Shown: positions 14,988-22,924 of the stretch, piece by piece
How positions within the stretch are numbered: the stretch's first letter is position 1
How the letters are laid out: each line of letters opens with the position of its first letter
Assembly: GCA_900767685.1 (NCBI GenBank)
Contig: CAAGAB010000056.1
Span: 1 to 28,392 of the forward strand
Direction: 5' to 3'
DNA length: 28,392 nucleotides
Origin: an uncultured Coprococcus sp.
GTDB taxonomy: Bacteria; Bacillota_A; Clostridia; Lachnospirales; Lachnospiraceae
Notes under the pieces: model-generated
Told to the model about the DNA's origin: nothing
Seen by the model: only the letters and a program-made list of their open reading frames with translations
Databases searched by the model: none
Program-made: the position numbers and the translations under genes

Positions 14988-15030
14988 CAAAGCAGGATTA
15001 GGAATACAACACATTTCCAAACCTGCTTTG
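14988..15030 (-). other. Hairpin between HMA peptide and ATPase genes
   Basis: A nine-base-pair stem (CAAAGCAGG, 14988-14996, with 15022-15030) and a further inner GGAA/TTCC pairing. On the minus strand only TTTCATAT follows. It may be a leaky terminator or stability hairpin that makes the HMA peptide more abundant than the ATPase. Confidence 0.5.
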
Positions 15031-15058
15031 CAAGACCTTGACACATGACGAATTGTGA

Positions 15059-15274
15059 TTACATGAATATCTCACAGTCAGGCTCTACCTTCTTACATGC
15101 CTTAAGAACATTCTTCATAACCTCTGCCTCGTCTGCTCCATCCTCAAACTCAACACTCATCTTCTGAGCCATGAAAGCCACGGCCGCATCCTTAACACCT
15201 GCAACCTTCTTTGTTGCATCCTCCATCTTTGCTGCACAGTTTGCACAATCAACTTCGATCTTGTACTTCTTCAT
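15059..15274 (-). CDS. Stand-alone heavy-metal-associated (HMA) domain protein
   Basis: A 71-residue ferredoxin-like HMA domain with the metal site VDCANCAAKM (Cys10 and Cys13), followed by a beta-alpha-beta fold (KKVAGVKDAAVAFMAQKMSV and VMKNVLKACKKVEPD). The C-terminal E-P-D-C-E-I-F-M resembles the metal-binding-domain end of ZntA-like ATPases, and Cys residues near the end (in ACKK and DCE) are extra candidate ligands. It is the first gene of the operon, 171 bases before an ATPase that lacks this domain, so it likely acts as its detached metal-donor or metal-buffering domain. The ribosome binding site is AAAGGAG. Confidence 0.9.
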   Translation of the reverse strand: MKKYKIEVDCANCAAKMEDATKKVAGVKDAAVAFMAQKMSVEFEDGADEAEVMKNVLKACKKVEPDCEIFM

Positions 15275-15386
15275 AATAGTAATCTCCTTTTAATCATATT
15301 TGCTTATTCATTTTTGAAAGTTAATAAACTATCTTTTAGTCTGACATTCCAGCAAGGATTTCATTATCCTCGTTGAAACTATGAAC

Positions 15387-15415
15387 ATTTAAACATATAT
15401 TTAATTATATGTCAA
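15387..15415 (-). promoter_or_regulatory. Metal-operon promoter with ArsR operator-like palindrome
   Basis: On the minus strand TTGACA lies at 15415-15410, with TTAAAT or TAAATG as the -10 after 17-18 bases; a TATAAT directly after the TTGACA (15409-15404) is an alternative -10. An inverted repeat with 18 of 20 positions symmetric, ACATATA on one side and TATATGT on the other, occupies 15393-15412. AT-rich ATAT/ATAT dyads of this size in a promoter are typical ArsR/SmtB operators. Confidence 0.65.
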
Positions 15416-15473
15416 CACCAATATTAAATTATTTATAAAATAATCACATGAACACATATGCAATAATAAAACT

Positions 15474-15542
15474 AAAAAAATCCTGTATATATAACACCAT
15501 CGACAATAAAACTCCATGGCAGCATGCTATATACACAGGATT
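15474..15542 (-). terminator. Intrinsic terminator of the Dlt-like operon
   Basis: A 15-base-pair stem with one G-U pair (15479-15493 with 15528-15542), large loop, followed on the minus strand by seven Ts. It lies 20 bases after the acyl carrier protein stop, and closes the operon that begins at 21415. Confidence 0.88.
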
Positions 15543-15561
15543 ATATGATCTGTCTCTAATT

Positions 15562-15783
15562 TTATTTTAAATCCATCACAAGTTCGTAGAGTGCGATAGC
15601 TGAGTTGAAATTATCAGGTATGATCTCATCACTCGGAATAACAACTCCGTACTTGTCCGCTATCTCAGATATGATTGAAATAATATCAAGCGACTCCAAA
15701 ATTCCATCATCAACAAGAGCCTCCTCATTCTCAAAATCAACATTTGGTTTGATCTTCTTGAGCATTTCAATAAATTCTTTCAT
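15562..15783 (-). CDS. Acyl/aminoacyl carrier protein (DltC-like)
   Basis: A 73-residue carrier protein with the phosphopantetheine site VDDGILESLDIISII, Ser31 being the attachment residue. It is acidic and has the four-helix pattern; the DG-x-L-E/D-S-L-D form is that of DltC and related free-standing carriers more than of fatty-acid ACP (D-S-L-D-x-V-E). ATG 15783 has AAGGAG nine bases upstream; a longer in-frame ATG at 15816 has no such site. It is the last gene of the operon, after the adenylating enzyme, and would carry the activated acyl group to the membrane acyltransferase. The real acyl group is unknown. Confidence 0.87.
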   Translation of the reverse strand: MKEFIEMLKKIKPNVDFENEEALVDDGILESLDIISIISEIADKYGVVIPSDEIIPDNFNSAIALYELVMDLK

Positions 15784-15819
15784 AATATATTTCTCCTTTG
15801 TGTGATTTTTGTCCACGTC

Positions 15820-17289
15820 TTATGCATACTGTTCAGCAAGTTTTCTTACTTCCTTTCGCAGAACAGAACCTTTAAATGTCTTTGGAATATTTTCTACATA
15901 TATGTATTTTCTTGGGAGTTTGTAACTTTCCAGCCTGTCTGCAAGGAACTGTTCAAATTCAGTCTCATCATAGCCATCCTTCTGTACAAGCAGAATAACC
16001 GGCAACTCCCCTGTAATCTGATCAGTTACAGAACTATATGCCACATCATCTATATATGGATATCCAAGTGCAAGGTTCTCTATCTCCGCAGGGGATATCT
16101 TACTTCCCCCATAGTTTATCACATCATCAGCCCTTCCTACAAGGATACAGTCACCATCCTCATCAAGATATGCAAGATCCCTGGTTCTCACAAAACCATC
16201 CACCAGAATATCTGAAGTAAGCTCTGGATCATTGTAATACCCTTCCATCACTATAGATCCTCCCCAGGACAGAAGTGCCGGATTCTCAGGTTTTCCATTC
16301 TCAATTACTTTTCCGTCACTATCCGTAAATCTGACAACAGAATTAACCGTAGGTCTGCCTATACACCCCGGCTTGTTGCCATTGCCGCTGAATTCGAGTA
16401 TGCATGCACAGCCTGCCTCCGATGATCCATAGAAATTGTACAATCTAGTATGCGGAAGAAGCCTTAACAATCTTTCCTTATCAGATTCAGCAAGAGGGGC
16501 TGATCCTATCTGTATATAGTCAAGCTGATCTGCATAGTCAGTAATCCTGTCGCCGGACAGATGAAATATCATACCAAGTGATGCCGGTGATATAGCCATC
16601 GATGAAGCTCCGTATTTCTCCACAAGTTTCCACAGGGTTCCTATGAATACCATGCCGTCCATCAGACATACTGTTCCTCCATTTACCATATCTGACTGAT
16701 ATCTTCTTATTCCAAACGAATGATTGAGAGGCATTGGTATTATCTCAACATTTCCCTTCTTCATCGATGTACCATGTATAACATTGCCCGCTATTCCTAC
16801 ATCATTTCGATGCAGAACTACGACTCCCTTCGATGCTCCTGTTGTACCTGTCGTAAACAGCAGCATCGATCTGGATTCCGAATCAGGCAGCTCCAGATCA
16901 AGCACATCTGATTCCTTCGCCTGTTCCACCAGATACTTCTGCCTTATCAGTGTCATGCCTTCTGCCTCTTTATCCGAAATAAGCCATCTTGCATCCACCC
17001 TGTTGCCAATCTCTGAAATACGTTCAGGAGAAGCTGACTTCTCCACGGGCACAACCAGCGCCTGTATATATTGAAGTGCAGAGAATATGGTCAGATAGTC
17101 TATATTCTGGGTACATCTCAGCACGACGTGATCCCCCTTCTGCACACCGGTATTTCTGAGTGCCAATGCCATCCTTCTTATATTATCCCAATATTCCCTA
17201 TAAGTTACTTTTTTTCTCAATTCACACACTGCCGGTACGTCAGGCTGTGTCTCAGCGTATTGCCTTACATAATGTAATATCGTATCCAT
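15820..17289 (-). CDS. ANL-family adenylating enzyme (DltA-like role)
   Basis: A 489-residue acyl- or aminoacyl-adenylate-forming ligase that would load the following carrier protein. Motifs: A3 P-loop TTGTTGASKG (146-155), A5 NFYGSSEAG, A7 TRDLAYLDEDGDCILVGR, A8 hinge DDVINYGGSKISPAEIE. These are closer to acyl-CoA synthetases than to DltA (Y-T-S-G-S-T-G). At the A10 site, where the family has G-K-[I/V/L]-x-R with the catalytic lysine, the sequence reads KTFKGSVLRKE: Ser475 replaces the lysine, and Lys473 is two residues earlier. ATG 17289 has AAGGA upstream and lies five bases after the SGNH gene stop. Substrate might be a carboxylic acid rather than D-alanine (inference). Confidence 0.85.
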   Translation of the reverse strand: MDTILHYVRQYAETQPDVPAVCELRKKVTYREYWDNIRRMALALRNTGVQKGDHVVLRCTQNIDYLTIFSALQYIQALVVPVEKSASPERISEIGNRVDARWLISDKEAEGMTLIRQKYLVEQAKESDVLDLELPDSESRSMLLFTTGTTGASKGVVVLHRNDVGIAGNVIHGTSMKKGNVEIIPMPLNHSFGIRRYQSDMVNGGTVCLMDGMVFIGTLWKLVEKYGASSMAISPASLGMIFHLSGDRITDYADQLDYIQIGSAPLAESDKERLLRLLPHTRLYNFYGSSEAGCACILEFSGNGNKPGCIGRPTVNSVVRFTDSDGKVIENGKPENPALLSWGGSIVMEGYYNDPELTSDILVDGFVRTRDLAYLDEDGDCILVGRADDVINYGGSKISPAEIENLALGYPYIDDVAYSSVTDQITGELPVILLVQKDGYDETEFEQFLADRLESYKLPRKYIYVENIPKTFKGSVLRKEVRKLAEQYA

Positions 17290-17294
17290 ATAAT

Positions 17295-18356
17295 CTATTT
17301 TCCTTCTACACTCTTTCTCCATTGAGCCATCATCTCTTCCTCTTCCAGACTCCATGCTTCACAGGCATCAGCCCAGCTCTTTTCCGCTTCTCCGTCCAGC
17401 TCTGCCTTCAGATGATAATTTTCCTTAATATATTTCGCCAAATACGAAGTAAATTTCTTTGCACCTGCAACATTTGTGTGCCTTCCATCAAAGAAATCCG
17501 TCGAATAATCAAGTCCTATGACATCCTCTCCCGAATTGAAGTCTATATATGTATACCCCTGCTCATCCAGATATGCATCCAATTCAAGCTGCATTGCTCC
17601 CTGTTTCTCATTTGCCACAAATGGAGTTGATATCAGGAGCACATCTACCCCCAGCTCATCTGCCTTTTTCTCGATATCATCCACATACCCAAGTATCTCA
17701 TCCGTGAGATATCTCTCGGATGACGCTTTAAGCTTTGGTCTCTTCTTTGCCTTAAGTGTTGCTTTTTGCCTGGTCATCTTGTATTCGTCAGTTTTCTCAT
17801 CCATCCTGTCAAGGATTTCTTCTTTATCATACTGAAGCAGGTTATCATGGAACATAAGTATAGGAAACATAAGCTCTATCTTCTTCGACTCATCCGCATC
17901 ATATAAGTTCTGTATCATTCGGAATTTTGTCATAGATGGTTTCATTCCGGTTGCAAAAATCTCAAGACGGTAATTCAGCTTTTCAGAGCCCACCTCTTCT
18001 ATATTTCCTCTCGTTATCGCACTTCTGATCTCCACAACAAACAGATCCACGTCCTGACTCTTAACCGTTTCCTCCATAGTATATGGAATCAGCCTTATAT
18101 CCTGTCCGGCTGTTGCCAGAAGCGCTGATGTAAAGCCCTGCTCCTCATACGCTCTGGTCGGCAGCCAATATCTGTACATTGCACTTGATCCTATGAGAAC
18201 CGTATTGATCGTGTTGTCCTCCTCTGCATAATATGATGCCCATACGTTTGAATCAAAGTCCTCCGGTATAGCCAGCTGTCCGGCTCTGCTTAAAATGTAA
18301 AACAACATCAGCAGTACGCTTAGTATCGATACGGTTCCTTTCACACACTTAATCAA
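17295..18356 (-). CDS. Membrane-anchored SGNH/DltD-like acyl-transfer protein
   Basis: A 353-residue protein with one N-terminal membrane segment (~9-22) and an extracytoplasmic SGNH-hydrolase-like domain. VLIGSSAMYRYW holds the nucleophile block (Gly56-Ser57-Ser58), and DFFDGRHTNVAGAKKF the Asp290-x-x-His293 pair, as in DltD and AlgX/AlgJ. A charged insert (~175-215, very Lys-rich) and an acidic, helical C-terminal tail (EEEEMM) are peculiar. It starts with TTG: a perfect AGGAGG lies eight bases upstream of TTG 18356 and no ATG is nearby. It follows the MBOAT gene by 17 bases. Its role is probably to hand the acyl group from the MBOAT to a surface polymer. Confidence 0.8.
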   Translation of the reverse strand: MIKCVKGTVSILSVLLMLFYILSRAGQLAIPEDFDSNVWASYYAEEDNTINTVLIGSSAMYRYWLPTRAYEEQGFTSALLATAGQDIRLIPYTMEETVKSQDVDLFVVEIRSAITRGNIEEVGSEKLNYRLEIFATGMKPSMTKFRMIQNLYDADESKKIELMFPILMFHDNLLQYDKEEILDRMDEKTDEYKMTRQKATLKAKKRPKLKASSERYLTDEILGYVDDIEKKADELGVDVLLISTPFVANEKQGAMQLELDAYLDEQGYTYIDFNSGEDVIGLDYSTDFFDGRHTNVAGAKKFTSYLAKYIKENYHLKAELDGEAEKSWADACEAWSLEEEEMMAQWRKSVEGK

Positions 18357-18373
18357 TTTATAATCCTCCTACA

Positions 18374-19963
18374 TTAGAACTGTTCATATATGAATGCCTT
18401 TGTTGCGCCTGATCCGTACACTCCACATATAACAATACTTGATATTCCAACAACCATCACCAACCATCTGAACCATACATTCTGTCTCATAAGCCAGCCC
18501 CTGATATCCTCTCCAGTTTCTCTTCTCTCAAGGATCTCCTGAGCTATAGATACAGCCAGAAGAACTATACAGCTTAGAAGTATCACCGACCATTCTCCCT
18601 GGGCGAGAGTAAAATCTCCTACAAGATCATACACCTTACCCCAATCCGTGAATCCAGATCTGATCATCCATATGGAACTTCCTATACCCTGTCCCATAAA
18701 TATCAATCTTCCTATAACACATAACACAAATGTCCTGAGCATGCGGAATATCTGCCAGCTTGCGCACTCCGTGCGGATCCTGAGCTTGTGTGTAAGTATG
18801 TCAATCGGCTGTTCAAACAGGGTTGACATACATATCAGTATTCCATGATACAATCCCCATGCTATATAATTCCACACCGCACCATGCCACAATCCTGTCA
18901 ATACCCACACACACAGGATCGGAATACTCGCAGCAAATACCTTTCCTACCACATTTCCTATATGATCCCTGATCTTAACGTTAAGTTTCAGGAAAAGCTT
19001 AGATGTCGAAACAGGATAGAATACATATTCTCTGAAAAACGCTCCAAGAGATATATGCCATCTTCTCCAGAACTCAGGCAGAGTCTGTGAAAAATAAGGT
19101 CTTCTGAAATTCTCTCCAAGCACGATTCCAAAACACTCAGATGCACCTCGCATTATATCCATACATCCCGAAAAATCGCAGTATATCTGTATTGAATATG
19201 CTATACCAACGGCCCAGAATATCATTCCCTCATAACTGAATACATCACCAAATATCTCAGTTGTAAATACGCTTATTCTGTCCGCTATGACCATTTTTTT
19301 GAAAGCTCCCCAGATGATAAGCCACACTCCACGCACGATCACATCCGAATTAAATCTATGATGTTCCCACAGCTGATGTCCAACTTCCTCGTATCTTGCT
19401 ATTGGTCCCTGAGTCACATGAGGGAAATACATAACATATGTAAGATATTTGAAAAAGTTCCTCTGGGCAGATATCCGTCCATTATAAAGATCAACCAGAT
19501 ATGATATTATCATAAATGTATAGAAAGACATCCCCAGTGGAGCAATAAGCTTAAGCTCCGGGATATCCTGTATTCTGTCAATCGGAACAAATCTTTTGAT
19601 ATTTTCTATCAGGAATCCAAGTACCTTAAATATTACAAGAATAGTAATAACTATAAACAGAGCTGCAACAAGATACTTTTTTCTTTTCGCTTTCTCCGTA
19701 TTCTTTATCTTTCTGGCGGTTCGTCTGTCCGCATCCCTTGCAAGAATCTCCTGTTCATCCAGACTTTTCTGCATTCTGAGTGAAAACAAATACACTATCA
19801 CAGCCTCAGTCACAACCAGCAGCAGATATTTTATTCCAGCATACCCATAAAACACCAGACTTGCTCCAAGCAGTACTATCCACTGAAACTTACCAGGCAT
19901 TATGTAATATATGATCAGGACACATATCAAAAAAGCAACAAATAGATAAGATATTACTGACAT
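18374..19963 (-). CDS. MBOAT acyltransferase, AlgI/DltB type
   Basis: A 529-residue polytopic acyltransferase that moves an acyl group across or onto the outer face of the membrane. Seen here: PLGMSFYTFMIISYLVD (re-entrant region, ~142-158), PHVTQGPIARYEE (~181-193), LPEFWRRWHISLGAFFREYVFYP with His303, and LTGLWHGAVWNYIAWGLYHG with His360, the catalytic histidine of the family. The length is nearer AlgI/PatA (~470-530) than the ~400-residue DltB. GAGGAAG precedes the start; the DASS gene ends 30 bases upstream. Together with SGNH, ANL and carrier proteins it forms a complete acyl-delivery pathway. Confidence 0.9.
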   Translation of the reverse strand: MSVISYLFVAFLICVLIIYYIMPGKFQWIVLLGASLVFYGYAGIKYLLLVVTEAVIVYLFSLRMQKSLDEQEILARDADRRTARKIKNTEKAKRKKYLVAALFIVITILVIFKVLGFLIENIKRFVPIDRIQDIPELKLIAPLGMSFYTFMIISYLVDLYNGRISAQRNFFKYLTYVMYFPHVTQGPIARYEEVGHQLWEHHRFNSDVIVRGVWLIIWGAFKKMVIADRISVFTTEIFGDVFSYEGMIFWAVGIAYSIQIYCDFSGCMDIMRGASECFGIVLGENFRRPYFSQTLPEFWRRWHISLGAFFREYVFYPVSTSKLFLKLNVKIRDHIGNVVGKVFAASIPILCVWVLTGLWHGAVWNYIAWGLYHGILICMSTLFEQPIDILTHKLRIRTECASWQIFRMLRTFVLCVIGRLIFMGQGIGSSIWMIRSGFTDWGKVYDLVGDFTLAQGEWSVILLSCIVLLAVSIAQEILERRETGEDIRGWLMRQNVWFRWLVMVVGISSIVICGVYGSGATKAFIYEQF

Positions 19964-19993
19964 TTCTCTTCCTCTGTAAATATTTTTTCATCA

Positions 19994-21415
19994 TCACACA
20001 GTGCTGAAAGCAGGCCAGTACTTCAGCAGCAGTGCACATACTATCGACATCAGTGCTATTATTATCAGTGAAATCTTCCAGCCCTCTTTAAACATATATT
20101 TTGGAGAGAGACCATATCCCACCGGAATTGCTCTTATGGATGTCGGAAGCATATATGACAGATTTACTCCTATAGAAGCCACATATATATACGGAATAGG
20201 ATCCAGCCCACCTCCCTGGGTTATCGATATCACAAGCGGCATGGCAACTGCAGCTGTAGCCGTATTAGATGTCACATCTGACATTATGAGCGTGGCTGTC
20301 AGAATGACTAATATTGTGACAAAACCACCTTTCATATCAAATCCGGAAATGTACTCACCTATAACTTCTGCTGCTCCAGATTTATTGATCAAGGTTCCTG
20401 CTGCAAGTCCACCGGCAAATATGTACATGAGCTCCCATATGATCTTTCCCTGTGCATTCTTCCATACCATTATTCTCTCACCTTTTTTGTTTGTCAAAAG
20501 GAACGAGATAATTGCACATATTATAAATACATATGCAGGTTTTAATCCTGGAAGATAACTCTGATACAACTGTCTTGTAAATGCCAGAACTGTTGCAACA
20601 ACAAATAATATAAGTGCTGTTTTTTCCTCATAACTGACAGGCGGAAGATCATTATACTGTGCCACAAAATATTCTCTGGAGCCGCCAAGCATTTCATTCT
20701 TACCCACATCTCTCAGTATAAATACTATATTGAACACACACAAAATTACCATGATAGGAAGAAATCTTACTATCCATGATGAATACATGTACTCATTGCC
20801 TGTAAGTTTCTGTATGTAATCAACAGTTACAAGATTCATAGCTCCACCGAGCGGAGATGCCAGACCACCAAGTCCAGTTGCATATGCTATTGTCAGAAGT
20901 ATCTTAGACGCCGTCTTGTTGTTCTTGATATCATCCATTCCTATATACTTCAGCATGGCAACCGCTATAGGAGTGATGGTGGCACATACCACTGCATTCG
21001 GCAGAACCGCAGATAACACCGCTGCCAGCATAAACCAAAATACAAGCTGGGTGCGCAGGCTGCTGCCTATGAGTCTGAGAAACGTGATGGCAATCCTCTT
21101 GTCCAGGCCCGTATTCTCCCACATAACGCTTATAATAGATGCTCCAAGAAGAAGCAGAATTGTCTCATCCGCATAATTGGATATGACCGACGACATATCC
21201 GTCATCTGAAATATGGCATTCAATGCTATCGGAAGGAATGCCGTGACCGCATAGTCTACAGGTCCTGTAACCCACCAATATGCCATCCATATAATAGTTC
21301 CAACTGCAGCCCTTGTTTCAAATTCCGTGAACACGCTATGTGGCAGACAAACACATAAAAGCGCAAATAAAAGCGGACCAATTATCAGATGAATTATTCT
21401 CTTTCGTGATTTCAT
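19994..21415 (-). CDS. DASS/SLC13-family organic anion transporter
   Basis: A 473-residue transporter with about eleven spans, of the divalent-anion:sodium symporter family (succinate, malate, fumarate, citrate, sulfate in studied members). The second S-N-T motif is present as SDVTSNTATAAVAMPLV (~390-405) and the first repeat has LPNAVVCATITPIAVAM and GLGGLASPLGGAMNLVT, where many members have an S-N-T-A and T-P-x-G-T-P-P-N. The altered first repeat suggests a changed substrate. AAGGAG is seven bases before the start. It directly precedes the MBOAT gene (30 bases), after a terminator for the upstream two-component system, and so appears to head the acyl-transfer operon. I could not define its promoter. 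Confidence 0.85.
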   Translation of the reverse strand: MKSRKRIIHLIIGPLLFALLCVCLPHSVFTEFETRAAVGTIIWMAYWWVTGPVDYAVTAFLPIALNAIFQMTDMSSVISNYADETILLLLGASIISVMWENTGLDKRIAITFLRLIGSSLRTQLVFWFMLAAVLSAVLPNAVVCATITPIAVAMLKYIGMDDIKNNKTASKILLTIAYATGLGGLASPLGGAMNLVTVDYIQKLTGNEYMYSSWIVRFLPIMVILCVFNIVFILRDVGKNEMLGGSREYFVAQYNDLPPVSYEEKTALILFVVATVLAFTRQLYQSYLPGLKPAYVFIICAIISFLLTNKKGERIMVWKNAQGKIIWELMYIFAGGLAAGTLINKSGAAEVIGEYISGFDMKGGFVTILVILTATLIMSDVTSNTATAAVAMPLVISITQGGGLDPIPYIYVASIGVNLSYMLPTSIRAIPVGYGLSPKYMFKEGWKISLIIIALMSIVCALLLKYWPAFSTV

Positions 21416-21459
21416 GTGATAACTCCTTTATTAAATATCATTAAATTCTAATAAGGCAT

Positions 21460-21511
21460 AAAAATAGAACCTTAATTTCTAAGTATAACTGTCGAAAATT
21501 AAGATTCTATT
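21460..21511 (-). terminator. Intrinsic terminator after the two-component system
   Basis: Arms 21463-21477 and 21497-21511 pair over 15 positions with a single A/C mismatch in the middle (AATAGAA-x-CTTAATT). The minus strand continues with a run of Ts. It is 27 bases after the histidine kinase stop and separates it from the DASS gene. Confidence 0.8.
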
Positions 21512-21538
21512 AAAACCATTAATATTAATTACATTTTG

Positions 21539-22924
21539 TTAAGCTTCTTTTTTGCCATTCACAGGGATTTCTATAGTAAATGTACTTCCCTCTCCCGGCA
21601 TACTGTTGACATATATTGTACCTCCGTAGAATCTTACTATCTTCATAACCTGAGCAAGTCCAAGTCCAAATCCCTCCGTACTCCGATCTGAATCGCCTCT
21701 GAAAAAGCTCTCAAATATACGGTTCTTTGTCTCAGCATTCATTCCTCGTCCATTATCACTGACTTCTATATAATAATATTCTTCATTTTCTCCACATGAT
21801 GCATGTATCTTTCCACCATTTTCACTGTATTTCACTGCGTTTGATACAAGGTTATTCACTACTATTACCACATGGTTCATGTTTGCCCTGACAACAACAG
21901 GCCTAAGATCATATGAGAATTCTATATCCTTCCCGCATATGTACTGTGCATCGTCACATACCGACTCGATAACATCCTTCAGATCAACCTCTTCCATAGG
22001 AATCTTTACATTATCCCGATCCAACACTGACATTTGGAGAAGCTGCTCTATAAGCCCCTTCATTCTGGATGTCTGCCTCTCAAATACCGCTATACTCTCG
22101 ATCATCTCGGGATCTTTATTCTTCTCAGCAATCTCTCTGGAAAGCTGGCACTGAGCATGCATGACAGCTACCGGAGTTCTCAGCTCATGTGATACATTTG
22201 CATTGAATTCAGACTGCCTCTCAAGTTCCTGCTGAACCCTATTGTATAGATTATTATTTGCCTCGACAAGCATATCAAGCTCTCTGAACGGTCCATCGTA
22301 AGTGATATTCTCCGTAAAATCCAGATTGTTAACGCTCTCCTTTATGGAATTGTTCAACTTTTTCACTGGGTCTGCAACCAGCCTTCTAAGCACAAGCGCA
22401 AATATTGCAAAAGCCGCAGCTACTATCGCTATAACAGAATATGATTTGTATCTGAGTTCTCTGTAGTTCTGTATCATATCCTTTTTTGACACAAGTGCGC
22501 ATATTTTGCAGGAAGATTTTTTATTCACTTTTCTCACGATGGCAAAATACTCTTTCCCACCAGCCTTTATACAAATTGTACCGCCCCCGGTTTTGTCCGG
22601 GTTTGAGGCGTAGCCCTCAGGAGCCGTTCCATATACTATATCTCCTTCGTTTGACTGTAAAAAGATCCATATATATTCATCATCATCTGAATCTTCTTCC
22701 CTGCTGTCAAAATCATCTGATATATATGGATTACACTCCTCATCATATCTTACATTTTTTCTTGCCTGCCTCACATCCTGCGTCAGCATCTCATACGCCA
22801 TGAGTTCCATATCATCTTTAATAAGGCTATTCTGTATAAAAAGAAGTCCCGATACACCGGCCGCCATCAGAAGTGACGTGACTATTATAGTATATGTAAC
22901 AAATGATTTTTTCTTCTTCAACAT
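21539..22924 (-). CDS. Sensor histidine kinase with acidic extracytoplasmic domain
   Basis: A 461-residue membrane kinase. Spans at ~11-31 and ~161-180 frame a ~130-residue outside sensor domain; a HAMP-like linker follows (DPVKKLNNSIKE). The kinase core is complete: H-box NVSHELRTPVAVM with phospho-acceptor His246, N-box NNLVSNAVKYSENGG, G1 DNGRGM, F-box FESFFRG, G2 GFGLGLAQV. The sensor has a striking acidic stretch at 69-84 (DD-x-DSREEDSDDDEY), reminiscent of PhoQ's acidic patch that senses divalent cations and cationic peptides, and a C-x2-C pair (Cys139, Cys142). It overlaps the regulator gene by seven bases (ATGTTGA). The Dlt-like operon lies just downstream. Confidence 0.92.
   Translation of the reverse strand: MLKKKKSFVTYTIIVTSLLMAAGVSGLLFIQNSLIKDDMELMAYEMLTQDVRQARKNVRYDEECNPYISDDFDSREEDSDDDEYIWIFLQSNEGDIVYGTAPEGYASNPDKTGGGTICIKAGGKEYFAIVRKVNKKSSCKICALVSKKDMIQNYRELRYKSYSVIAIVAAAFAIFALVLRRLVADPVKKLNNSIKESVNNLDFTENITYDGPFRELDMLVEANNNLYNRVQQELERQSEFNANVSHELRTPVAVMHAQCQLSREIAEKNKDPEMIESIAVFERQTSRMKGLIEQLLQMSVLDRDNVKIPMEEVDLKDVIESVCDDAQYICGKDIEFSYDLRPVVVRANMNHVVIVVNNLVSNAVKYSENGGKIHASCGENEEYYYIEVSDNGRGMNAETKNRIFESFFRGDSDRSTEGFGLGLAQVMKIVRFYGGTIYVNSMPGEGSTFTIEIPVNGKKEA

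Noticed and set aside
17356..17480. Longer N-terminus for the adenylating enzyme (start at 17355)
   Set aside because: The added residues are highly charged, overlap the SGNH gene's end and lack a ribosome binding site; ATG 17289 fits the family start.
20001..20558. 185-codon open frame on the plus strand
   Set aside because: Antisense to the DASS transporter, composition is that of a complement-strand shadow, no family resemblance.
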